This document shows, piece after piece, positions 25,822 through 33,865 of a stretch of 64,000 bases of DNA. Under the pieces are notes generated by a model that did not search any database, was not told where the DNA came from, and worked only from the letters and a program-made list of their open reading frames with translations. How positions within the stretch are numbered: position 1 is the first letter of the stretch; each line of letters opens with the position of its first letter. A program made the translations under genes and the position numbers. This DNA comes from DATBLQ01 sp036555325 (GTDB lineage: Bacteria > Pseudomonadota > Alphaproteobacteria > Rhizobiales > Aestuariivirgaceae): the NCBI GenBank assembly GCA_036555325.1, contig DATBLQ010000019.1:62001-126000 (forward strand), given 5' to 3'.

Positions 25822-25943
25822 CGTCATGCGCGGGCTTGAGCGCTTCGCATCGCGGCGACACTTGCGCGTCAGCGTAAAGAGATGGCCGGATCAAGTCCGG
25901 CCATGGCAGTTGAGGGAAAGCGTCGGTCTCCTCACCCGACGCT
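25822..25943. repeat. Palindromic intergenic repeat plus hairpin
   Basis: A unit related to those at 17222 and 44819: it begins CGTCATGCGCGGGCTTGA at 25822. It contains a perfect 9-bp inverted repeat, ATGGCCGGA (25882-25890) and TCCGGCCAT (25896-25904), with a 5-base loop. Just beyond is a second hairpin, AGCGTCGG (25919-25926) against CCGACGCT (25936-25943). Lying directly after the sulfatase operon, these could also end or stabilise its transcript. The rest of the gap to 26044 shows nothing gene-like. Confidence 0.72.
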
Positions 25944-26044
25944 TCGAGCCGGAGAAGGCGCAGAGCAAGCTCGCGGCCAGAACGAGCATCGAGGCCTCGT
26001 AGGGCGGGGATTGGCGAGCCTGGGGATGCGACGTGCAATTCAAG

Positions 26045-26074
26045 TTGCTCTAGCGCGCGTCCAATGGCTATGAT
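26045..26074 (+). promoter_or_regulatory. Candidate sigma-70-type promoter for the ABC importer operon
   Basis: TTGCTC at 26045-26050 and TATGAT at 26069-26074, separated by 18 bp, match -35 and -10 elements at four and five of six positions. The site is about 95 bp upstream of the first permease start, leaving a leader of roughly 85 bases that holds the hairpin and palindrome listed next. This is a pattern match only. Confidence 0.35.
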
Positions 26075-26118
26075 CGCCTCAAGAGCACAAGAAAAGTCCG
26101 AAGTCCAAAAAGGGTGGG

Positions 26119-26158
26119 CCGCCGACGACTGTGCGGCGGATTTTCTCTTAAAGAGAAA
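26119..26158 (+). promoter_or_regulatory. Leader hairpin with T-run and 17-bp palindrome before the permease gene
   Basis: CCGCCG (26119-26124) pairs with CGGCGG (26134-26139) and is followed by ATTTTCTC, resembling an intrinsic terminator or attenuator. Overlapping its T-run is a perfect palindrome, TTTCTCTT-A-AAGAGAAA (26142-26158), ending 9 bp before the ATG at 26168. The palindrome could be an operator for an unlinked regulator, or could form a competing RNA stem. Either way it points to control of the importer at its leader. Confidence 0.5.
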
Positions 26159-26167
26159 TGGGACGAG

Positions 26168-27100
26168 ATGCTGCCGCTTATCGGTCGACGACTGGGAATG
26201 ATGATTCTCATCATGTTGGTTTCATCGTTCATTCTTTATTCGTTGTTCGAATCCGACAAGGACCGGGTGGTGATACAGGCCATCGGACCCTACACGTCGG
26301 AAGAACAGCGGCAGGCATGGCTTGACCAGAGGGGCTATAACGAGCCCTTCCTGGAGCGATATGTCGGCTGGGTAGGCCGCGCCTTCAGAGGGGATTTCGG
26401 CACCTCGGTACAGTTCGACAAGCCGGTCATGGAGGTGATCCTGCCGAGATTGATGAACACCGGCATACTTGCGCTGTGGGTCTTCAGCCTGACCGTCATG
26501 ATTTCTCTCGTCTTAGGGGTTCTTTCGGGAATTGCCGAGGGCAGCGCCATGGACCGGTCGATCTCATTCGTCTCGGTGCTGACAACCTCGGTGCCCGAGT
26601 TCGCTTCGGCGACGTTCCTTTTGGCGATCTTCGTCTTCTGGCTGGGCTGGCTGCCTGGGACATCTTCCGGACCCGGCGCGTTCTTTCGCAAGGAACTGAT
26701 ACTTCCCGTTGCGGTTCTGGTGATCTTCAACTTCGGCTACTACACGCGAATGATGCGCGCCTCGATGGCGGAGGTGATGAATTCGCAATATGTGCGAACG
26801 GCAGTGCTGAAAGGAATGCCGTTCCGGCGGGTTGTGTTGAAGCATGCCTTGCGGAACGCGCTCATCGCCCCTTTCACGGTGATGGTGCTGCAGATCAATT
26901 ATCTCCTGTCGGGCGTGATCGTGACAGAGGTGGTGTTCGCCTATGACGGGTTTGGACGGCGGCTCTACGAGGCCGCTCAATTCAACGATGTATTCGTTGT
27001 CGAGGCATGTACGATGGTGGCAGTGGCGCTTGCGGTTGCCACCCAGTTCATTTCCGAGATCGGGTACATGATTCTCAATCCACGCATCCGGCTGACATAG
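26168..27100 (+). CDS. Peptide/opine-type ABC transporter permease (DppB/OppB-like)
   Basis: A 310-residue inner-membrane permease with the OppB-type N-terminal helix (LGMMILIMLVSSFILYSLFES) and a periplasmic loop RGYNEPFLERYVGWVGRAFRGDFGTSVQF. The EAA-type cytoplasmic loop is RTAVLKGMPFRRVVLKHALRNALIAPFTVM (about 214-243). The ATG at 26168 fits the family start; an in-frame codon 54 bp upstream would add an atypical basic leader. The substrate class (peptides, nickel, opines, betaines) is not given by the permease. The second permease starts 7 bp later. No periplasmic binding-protein gene is adjacent. Confidence 0.9.
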   Translation: MLPLIGRRLGMMILIMLVSSFILYSLFESDKDRVVIQAIGPYTSEEQRQAWLDQRGYNEPFLERYVGWVGRAFRGDFGTSVQFDKPVMEVILPRLMNTGILALWVFSLTVMISLVLGVLSGIAEGSAMDRSISFVSVLTTSVPEFASATFLLAIFVFWLGWLPGTSSGPGAFFRKELILPVAVLVIFNFGYYTRMMRASMAEVMNSQYVRTAVLKGMPFRRVVLKHALRNALIAPFTVMVLQINYLLSGVIVTEVVFAYDGFGRRLYEAAQFNDVFVVEACTMVAVALAVATQFISEIGYMILNPRIRLT

Positions 27101-27107
27101 GCCCCAC

Positions 27108-27998
27108 ATGACCGACCAAGCACTGCCGCTCCCTGCTCGAAGAACAACTTTCGAAAAGCTTCTTGCGGCGATAGCGCTGCTCAAGGAATCGCGCATCGGC
27201 ATGATCGGCCTTTGCATCGTGCTGTTCTTGCTCGTTGTGGCGATCATCGCGCCAGTGCTTCCGATTATGGACCCGTTGAAACAATATTCTTCCCATCTTC
27301 TCGCCAAGCCGATGACCGAGGGTCCGGACGGAGTGTTCTTCTGGCTGGGGACAGACGATCTGGGGCGCGATCTGCTGTCGCGACTGATCTGGGGCGCGCA
27401 GCGCGTGTTCATCTGGGCGGGGCTGGCGACGCTCAGCGCCTACACCACCGGCATGCTCATGGGCGTTGCCGCGGGCTATCTCGGGGGACGCTGGGACGAT
27501 ATTTTGAGTTTCATCGGAAACCTGATCATGTCGTTTCCCCTCATCGTGCTCTATCTGGTCATCATCGGCCGCTTCGGGGCGACACCGCTCAACATCATCG
27601 TGGCGGTAACGCTTGCCACGGGACCGCAGGTGATGCGCATCGTGCGAGGTATCGTGCTCGACCTAAAGACCCGCGACTATATTGCCGCCGCACAGGTGAG
27701 AGGCGAGCATCCGATCTATATCATGCTCGTCGAACTTTTGCCGAATGCGCGAGGCCCTCTCATTGTCGATGCCTGCCTGCGCATGGGATATGTCACGATC
27801 ACGATCGCCCTTCTCGGCTATCTGGGGCTCGGACTGCCGCCACCCGATCCCGATTGGGGCAGCATGATCAATGCCGCGCAGAAGTTCGGCTCCTTCGGCG
27901 CCAATGCGATGCTGTGGCCAGCCGCTGCGGTGTCGACCATGGTGCTCGGCCTCAACATGCTGGCCGACGGCTTACGCGAAATTTCGCTGAGGGACTAG
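27108..27998 (+). CDS. Peptide/opine-type ABC transporter permease (DppC/OppC-like)
   Basis: A 296-residue partner permease. An N-terminal OppC_N helix (IGMIGLCIVLFLLVVAIIAPVLP, about 31-53) is followed by HLLAKPMTEGPDGVFFWLGTDDLGRDLLSRLIWGAQ, the family signature. The EAA loop is RDYIAAAQVRGEHPIYIMLVELLPNARGPLIVDA (about 189-222). The C-terminal part has LGYLGLGLPPPDPDWGSMIN, a hallmark of OppC proteins. It overlaps nothing but is packed 7 bp after the first permease and 2 bp before the ATPase gene, so all three are one operon. Confidence 0.9.
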   Translation: MTDQALPLPARRTTFEKLLAAIALLKESRIGMIGLCIVLFLLVVAIIAPVLPIMDPLKQYSSHLLAKPMTEGPDGVFFWLGTDDLGRDLLSRLIWGAQRVFIWAGLATLSAYTTGMLMGVAAGYLGGRWDDILSFIGNLIMSFPLIVLYLVIIGRFGATPLNIIVAVTLATGPQVMRIVRGIVLDLKTRDYIAAAQVRGEHPIYIMLVELLPNARGPLIVDACLRMGYVTITIALLGYLGLGLPPPDPDWGSMINAAQKFGSFGANAMLWPAAAVSTMVLGLNMLADGLREISLRD

Positions 27999-28000
27999 GA

Positions 28001-30163
28001 ATGGACCAGGCAAAAACCACCACTCCGGTTCTCGAGTGCAAGGACCTGTGCATCAGTTATTACACGCGGCGAGGCGAGGTTCCGGCAGTCGTCAACTTCA
28101 ACCTGACAGTCATGCCCGGCGAGGCCGTTGGACTGGTGGGCGAGTCCGGCTGCGGCAAGTCCACGGTGGCGCTGGCGATCATGCGGCACATGGGCAACAA
28201 CGGCGCAATCACCGGCGGATCGATCAAGTTTCTCGGCCGCGACATCACCACGCTCAGCGATGAAGAACTGCGCTCGATCCGCGGCTCGCAAATCGCGATG
28301 GTCTACCAGGAGCCCATGGCGTCGCTCAATCCGTCGATGCGCGCAGGCGATCAGCTCAACGAAGTGCTGATGATTCACCAGGACATGAGCGAGGAAAAGG
28401 CGCGCCAACGCTCGATGGCGCTTCTTTCCAAGGTGCGGCTACCCGATCCTGAGCGCATTATGAAAGCTTATCCGCACCAGCTTTCGGGCGGGCAGCAACA
28501 GCGCGTGCTGATCGCCATGGCGCTGCTGTCGAACCCGAAGCTGCTTCTGCTCGATGAGCCGACGACCGCTCTCGATGTAACGGTGGAGGCGGGGATCATC
28601 GAACTGATCAAGGACATCTCGCGCGAGTTCGGGACGTCCATGATCTACATCTCGCACAACCTCGGACTGATTCTTGAAACCTGCCACAGGCTCACGGTCA
28701 TGTATTCGGGCGTGGCGGTGGAGACGGGCAGCGTCAAGCAAGTGTTCGACAAGATGCGGCATCCCTACACCCGCGGGCTCTTCAACTCCATCCCGCTGCC
28801 GGGGACCGATCGCTTCGCCCGACCGCTGGTGCCCATTCGCGGACAGTTGCCATTACCATCGGAGCGTCCGCACGGTTGTTCGTTCGGACCGCGCTGCAAC
28901 TACTTCCAGCTGGGCCGCTGCGACAAACCCATCCCAATGTTTGCGGTCAAGAATGATCCCGGGCACGAGACACGCTGTGTGCGGCATGAGGAAATCGACT
29001 GGGCGTTGAGCGAGGACGCGGGCGCGGCGCAGGAGCCAATGAGAATCGGAGTGCCGGTCCTCGAAGTCACCGCAATGAAGAAATACTATGAGATCCGCGA
29101 CAATTCGATTGCGGGGATGATCACCGGCCTGCGCAAACGATTCGTGAAGGCGAACGAGAAGCTGGACTTCACGGCATGTGAAGGTGAAACAGTGGCGATC
29201 GTGGGGGAATCGGGATGCGGAAAGACCACGTTCGCAAAAGTCTTGATGGGCCTCGAGAGCGCCACCGAGGGCGAGGTGAAGATCAAAGGCAGAGACATCT
29301 CGAAGCTGTCTGTCCAGAGACGCGATCCGCAGCTTGTGGGTTCGCTGCAGCTGGTGTTTCAGAATCCCTTCGAAACTCTCAACCCAAGCCACTCGGTGGG
29401 CGCGCAGGTGGCGCGGGTGATCAAGAAGTTCGGGGTGGCCAGCAATCCGGACGAGATTCAACGAAAGATGTTCGAGATGTTCGATCTGGTGAAGCTGCCG
29501 CGCGAGTTTGCCTTTCGCAAACCGAGGCAGCTTTCGGGCGGGCAAAAGCAGCGCATCGGCATCGCGCGCGCGTTCGGCGGCAAGGCGACCGTGATCGTGG
29601 CGGATGAACCCGTCTCGGCACTGGATGTCTCAGTGCAGGCGGCGATCACCGGGGTATTGACGGATATCCAACGCAAGAAACGCACGACCATGGTGTTCAT
29701 CAGCCATGATCTCTCTGTCGTGCGCTATCTCGCCGACCGGGTGATCGTCATGTATCTCGGGCACATCATGGAGCAAGGCACGGCGGAGCACGTCTTCGCC
29801 CCGCCCTATCATCCTTATACGGAGGCGCTGCTGTCGGCAGTGCCTATTGCGGATACGTCGGTGAAGAAAAAGCACATCGTGCTCAAGGGCGAGCTTCCCT
29901 CGCCAATAAACCCACCCACCGGCTGCCCCTTTCAGACGCGCTGCCACCGCAAGCTCGGAGTCATCTGCGAGACCGAAATGCCGCCGGAACGCGACATGGG
30001 AAATGGACACAAGATTCTCTGCCACCTGTCGGATGAGGTGTTGAGAGGCATGGATCCGGTGATTGCCTTCGGGGCGGCAGACCGCGCTTCGAGCGATATC
30101 GAGAGCCCGATGCGCAAACGGCCGCCGGCCGAACTGGCGCAGGATGTGGTGGCCAAGGGTTAG
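28001..30163 (+). CDS. Fused double ATP-binding subunit (DppD-DppF-like) of a peptide/opine-type ABC transporter
   Basis: A 720-residue protein with two complete ABC ATPases in tandem. Domain 1 (about 10-340) has Walker A GESGCGKST, Q-loop VYQEPMASLNPSM, signature LSGGQQQRV and Walker B LLLLDEPTTALD. Domain 2 (about 355-680) has GESGCGKTT, VFQNPFETLNPSH, LSGGQKQRIGIARAF and VIVADEPVSALD. Each ends in an oligopeptide-type cysteine-rich C-terminal region (CSFGPRCNYFQLGRC; CPFQTRCHRKLGVIC) that in relatives binds an Fe-S cluster. Fusing D and F halves is less common than separate genes. The start is the ATG at 28001; longer upstream reading is inside the permease gene. Confidence 0.9.
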   Translation: MDQAKTTTPVLECKDLCISYYTRRGEVPAVVNFNLTVMPGEAVGLVGESGCGKSTVALAIMRHMGNNGAITGGSIKFLGRDITTLSDEELRSIRGSQIAMVYQEPMASLNPSMRAGDQLNEVLMIHQDMSEEKARQRSMALLSKVRLPDPERIMKAYPHQLSGGQQQRVLIAMALLSNPKLLLLDEPTTALDVTVEAGIIELIKDISREFGTSMIYISHNLGLILETCHRLTVMYSGVAVETGSVKQVFDKMRHPYTRGLFNSIPLPGTDRFARPLVPIRGQLPLPSERPHGCSFGPRCNYFQLGRCDKPIPMFAVKNDPGHETRCVRHEEIDWALSEDAGAAQEPMRIGVPVLEVTAMKKYYEIRDNSIAGMITGLRKRFVKANEKLDFTACEGETVAIVGESGCGKTTFAKVLMGLESATEGEVKIKGRDISKLSVQRRDPQLVGSLQLVFQNPFETLNPSHSVGAQVARVIKKFGVASNPDEIQRKMFEMFDLVKLPREFAFRKPRQLSGGQKQRIGIARAFGGKATVIVADEPVSALDVSVQAAITGVLTDIQRKKRTTMVFISHDLSVVRYLADRVIVMYLGHIMEQGTAEHVFAPPYHPYTEALLSAVPIADTSVKKKHIVLKGELPSPINPPTGCPFQTRCHRKLGVICETEMPPERDMGNGHKILCHLSDEVLRGMDPVIAFGAADRASSDIESPMRKRPPAELAQDVVAKG

Positions 30164-30286
30164 ACCGTTTCACCTTTGAGAATGGCTCAGGGCTGGTTTG
30201 CGGCGAAATCCTGGATCGAGGGTTGAAAGTTCCACGCCATCATGCACTAGCTTCGTCATGGCCGGGCCAGGAGCCGCGGAGTTTCG

Positions 30287-32716
30287 ATGCATCGCGATGC
30301 ACAAGTGGTTGTCATCGGCGGCGGGGTTGTCGGCTGTTCGGTCCTCTATCACCTGAGCAAGCGCGGCCTGAAGGACCTGGTGCTGATCGAACGCGATGTG
30401 CTGACATCAGGTTCGACGTGGCATGCGGCAGGCGGGTTTCACACGCTCAACGGCGACCCCAATGTAGCGAAGCTGCAGGAATACACGATCAACCTGTACA
30501 GGGAGATCGAGTCGCTGTCGGGGCAATCGACGGGAGTCCACCTTTCCGGCGGGGTGATGCTGGTTTCCAGCCGCGACCGCTTCGACTGGCTGAAGATGGC
30601 ACATGCGCGCAACCGCTATCTCGGCGTCGCCACGGAACTCATTTCGATCAAGGATGCGAAGGCTCTTTTTCCGCTGCTGGATGAAAAGCGATTCATCGGC
30701 GCAATGTGGCATCCGCTCGAAGGCCATCTCGATCCGTCCGGCACGACGCATGCCTATGCGAAGGCGGCACGGAGCAATGGCGCGGAGGTAATGCAAAAGT
30801 GCCGCGTCACGGATACGAGGAAGCGGGGCGATGGCGCATGGGATGTCGTCACCGAACAGGGAACGATCAGAGCCAAGCATGTCGTCAACGCGGGCGGGCT
30901 CTGGGCTCGCGAAACCGGCCGTTTTGCCGGGCTGGAGCTTCCCGTTCTGTGCATGGCGCATCAATATCTGATCACCGAGGAAATGCCGGAGGTCGTTGAA
31001 TTCAACCGCCGGACGGGCAAGGAGATCGTCCACTGCATCGATTTCGACGGTGAACTCTATATGCGGCAGGAACGCTCGGGAATGCTGGTCGGCACCTATG
31101 AGCCGAACGGCGTTCCCTGGTCGCCCACAGCGGCACCATGGGACTTCTCAAGCGAGTTGTTGCCGCCCGACCTCGACAAGATTTCGGACAATCTGGCACG
31201 CGCCTTCGAGCACCATCCGCCATTGGCCAAGGCCGGAATCAAGAACATCATCCACGGTCCTTTTTCCTTTGCGCCGGACGGTAACCCACTGGTCGGGCCG
31301 ATTGCCGGCCTGGAGAACTACTGGGTCGCGTGCGGGGTCATGGCGGGCTTCAGCCAGGCGGGCGGTGTGGGTCTGGCGCTCGCGAACTGGATTGCCGATG
31401 GCGATCCGGGATTCGATATCTGGGCCATGGACGTCGCGCGCCTGGGTTCATGGGCAACGAGGGCCTACACGAACGCGAAGGTGCGCGAAAACTACGGCAG
31501 GCGGTTCCGCATCACCTTTCCAAACGAGGAACTACCCGCCGGACGTCCGCTGCGCACGACGGCGCTCTACGATCGGTTTGAGACCATGGGCGCCTGCTTC
31601 GGCGCAAGCTACGGGCTAGAGCAAGCCTTATGGTTTGCAGCGAAAGGCACGAAACCGAAGGAGAAGGCGACCTTCCGGCGCTCGAATGCCTTTCCGATGG
31701 TGGGAGCCGAGTGCCGGGCGGTGAGGACCGGGGTCGGCATTCTCGAAATCTCGGGGTATGCGAAATACGAGGTCGCGGGATCGGGTGCCGAAACATGGCT
31801 TTCCTCGATCCTCGCCAACCGGATGCCGCAAAAGGGACGGCTCATCCTGTCGCCGATGCTCAACGAGGCGGGCAAGCTCACCGGCGACTTCACCGTGGCA
31901 AAAGCCGATGACGAGCGCTTTTACATTTTTGGCTCGGGGGCGGCGGAGAGCTATCACATGCGCTACTGGCAGAGCATCCTGCCAAGGAACGGAGAGGTGT
32001 CGATCCGGGCGCTTGGTACGGAACTCTGCGGCCTCTCCATTGCCGGCCCCAAATCGCGTCTGCTTCTGCAGGCGCTGGCCGAGGATGATGTTTCAAACGA
32101 ATCGATGCCATTCATGACCTTCCGGGAAATGGAGCTTGGGCCACTGCCGGTCAAAATCGGCCGGCTGAGTTTTACGGGCGATCTCGGCTATGAAGTGTGG
32201 TGCCGTGCGGACTACCTTGTTCCTCTGCACGACATGTTGTGGACGGCCGGCAAAGAGTTCGGTCTCAAGCCCTTCGGCGTCAGGGCGCTGCTATCGCTGA
32301 GGCTGGAGAAGAACTGGGGGACATGGGCGCGGGAATACCGACCGATCTATGGAGCGCTCGAGGCGAATTTGGGCCGTTTCGTCGATATGCAGAAGAATCA
32401 CTTTGTCGGTCGCGACGCGGCGCGAAAGGAAAAGGAAACGGGCGGCAAGCTCAGACTCACGGCTTTCACGGTCGACACCAGCGCTGTCGATGTGATCGGA
32501 GATGAGCCGATCTATCACAACGGCGAGGTCAAGGGGTGGGTAACCTCCGGCGGGTATGCGCATTTCGCCAACAAGTCGGTGGCGCTCGGTTATGTTCCGA
32601 AAGAGGTTGCCGCGGAGGATGAGGATTTCGAGATCGAAATTATCGGCAAGCGCTATCCAGCGAAGCCGCAGCGCGAGCCCCTCTTCGACCCTGCCGGAGC
32701 GCGGATGCGGAGTTAG
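30287..32716 (+). CDS. FAD-dependent oxidoreductase with GcvT domains, third copy (dimethylglycine dehydrogenase type)
   Basis: An 809-residue enzyme of DAO plus FAO_M plus GcvT layout. The FAD loop is VVVIGGGVVGCSVLYHLSKRG (about 7-27), and TSGSTWHAAGGFHTLNG (about 45-60) keeps the His that carries covalent FAD in dimethylglycine and sarcosine dehydrogenases. The GcvT half (about 430-800) contains LSFTGDLGYEVW and ALEANLGRFVDMQKNHFVGRDAA. Among the three copies this one has the GGFH form of the loop seen in classical dimethylglycine dehydrogenases. It follows the importer ATPase by 123 bp in the same direction, so the importer probably brings in its substrate or a precursor. Confidence 0.85.
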   Translation: MHRDAQVVVIGGGVVGCSVLYHLSKRGLKDLVLIERDVLTSGSTWHAAGGFHTLNGDPNVAKLQEYTINLYREIESLSGQSTGVHLSGGVMLVSSRDRFDWLKMAHARNRYLGVATELISIKDAKALFPLLDEKRFIGAMWHPLEGHLDPSGTTHAYAKAARSNGAEVMQKCRVTDTRKRGDGAWDVVTEQGTIRAKHVVNAGGLWARETGRFAGLELPVLCMAHQYLITEEMPEVVEFNRRTGKEIVHCIDFDGELYMRQERSGMLVGTYEPNGVPWSPTAAPWDFSSELLPPDLDKISDNLARAFEHHPPLAKAGIKNIIHGPFSFAPDGNPLVGPIAGLENYWVACGVMAGFSQAGGVGLALANWIADGDPGFDIWAMDVARLGSWATRAYTNAKVRENYGRRFRITFPNEELPAGRPLRTTALYDRFETMGACFGASYGLEQALWFAAKGTKPKEKATFRRSNAFPMVGAECRAVRTGVGILEISGYAKYEVAGSGAETWLSSILANRMPQKGRLILSPMLNEAGKLTGDFTVAKADDERFYIFGSGAAESYHMRYWQSILPRNGEVSIRALGTELCGLSIAGPKSRLLLQALAEDDVSNESMPFMTFREMELGPLPVKIGRLSFTGDLGYEVWCRADYLVPLHDMLWTAGKEFGLKPFGVRALLSLRLEKNWGTWAREYRPIYGALEANLGRFVDMQKNHFVGRDAARKEKETGGKLRLTAFTVDTSAVDVIGDEPIYHNGEVKGWVTSGGYAHFANKSVALGYVPKEVAAEDEDFEIEIIGKRYPAKPQREPLFDPAGARMRS

Positions 32717-32758
32717 GCTCCGCCCCGCTGCCGTGCAGGACGCGCACGACCATAGCTG

Positions 32759-33655
32759 TCAAGCCGACTTCCTGCAAAGGGATGGAAAGAGGCGAGACAA
32801 GACAAACATTACACGGACAAAGATTGACGACGGCAAGACTGCGAAGGCCATGCCGATCACCAAGATCGTTCCGGTCGTTAGCTTCGGAGCGGAGAGCGGG
32901 TCGTCGAAAAGTGTAACAGCAATGAGAGAGGAAAGGATCGGTGAGATGAACTGATATATTCCAAGGTGAAGGGCAGTCAGTTTCGAACACACTCCAAGAA
33001 ACAGGACCAGTGGAAGCACGGTAACTGGTCCGGACAAGATAACAATGAGACCTGATGTGCCACCAAGCTCAGTCATCATCTCTTCTCTCATGTCGTTCCA
33101 AAAGTACACTACAAAGCCAGCCGCTAGCGCAAACATGATCACCATTTCATGCCGAAGCGCGCCGATTGCGTCGACGGTTCGAGATTTCTTATGCAATGTC
33201 GAATACAAGGCAAAGGGCAAGGCAATACCTAGCCCATACCAGGGCAGTGTTGCCATGGCTGTGGCGTAGTAGGTAATAGCGATAAAGCACAGTCCAACGC
33301 CAAGCCACTGCGGTCCAGTCAGCTTCTCGCCAAGCAACACACGGCCGCAGAGTATAATCAGGATCGGAGTAATCAGATAGCCATAGGCCGCTTCGATCAC
33401 CTGCCCGTTCAAAACAGCTACGATGTATACGTATCCGTTCAACGCTAGGAGTAGTGCTGGCACAAGTGAACTTCGCAATTTTCGGAAAGAAAAAACCTGG
33501 AACCGCAGCAAACCCAGCAATGTCAGGATCAAAAACGTAAACAGGGAACGATAAATAAGCATGTTGAGCGGATCGACGGCCCTTACAAAGAGGTAATAAA
33601 GGGGAACCAATCCCCAAAGGACGTTGGCAAGAATACCCCTAGCGTGCGCGGACAT
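32759..33655 (-). CDS. RarD-like EamA-family permease, lower GC than neighbours
   Basis: A 298-residue protein with about ten hydrophobic helices, of the drug/metabolite transporter superfamily. The start GILANVLWGLVPLYYLFVRAVDPLNMLIYRSLF and the later LNGQVIEAAYGYLITPILIILCGRVLLGEKL match the RarD subfamily, whose members are linked to chloramphenicol sensitivity or metabolite export without a settled substrate. The ATG at 33655 fits RarD starts; an in-frame ATG 66 bp upstream would add an unlikely leader. Codon use and base composition are clearly less GC-rich than on either side, and the gene points against its neighbours, suggesting acquisition by transfer. Confidence 0.85.
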   Translation of the reverse strand: MSAHARGILANVLWGLVPLYYLFVRAVDPLNMLIYRSLFTFLILTLLGLLRFQVFSFRKLRSSLVPALLLALNGYVYIVAVLNGQVIEAAYGYLITPILIILCGRVLLGEKLTGPQWLGVGLCFIAITYYATAMATLPWYGLGIALPFALYSTLHKKSRTVDAIGALRHEMVIMFALAAGFVVYFWNDMREEMMTELGGTSGLIVILSGPVTVLPLVLFLGVCSKLTALHLGIYQFISPILSSLIAVTLFDDPLSAPKLTTGTILVIGMAFAVLPSSIFVRVMFVLSRLFPSLCRKSA

Positions 33656-33865
33656 CCGGCCGGCCGGGCAATCAAAGTTGTGAAGCAATATAGTTGACCC
33701 AGTTTCAAATAGAGAATGCACTGGACTATTTTTTCATCAAAAGAAAAGTGAATGACTTTGGACCGTGGAATGCTGGTCATGTCAATTAGATAAATTCGAA
33801 CCGACCATTGCTTTTCTAAGGATGCGGGGTCAGATTCATGATTCAGCCGTGTTGAAGGTTGCCGG
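33656..33865. other. AT-rich divergent intergenic region
   Basis: About 210 bp between the RarD-like gene and the DddP-like gene. It is noticeably AT-rich (for example tattttttcatcaaaagaaaagtg at 33724 onward), unlike the rest of the window. It must hold both promoters, but I see no convincing pair of boxes and no repeat. Confidence 0.4.

Noticed and set aside
27212..28000. Upstream extension of the double ATPase frame
   Set aside because: Covers the DppC-like gene in another frame; the ATG at 28001 begins the ABC domain as usual.
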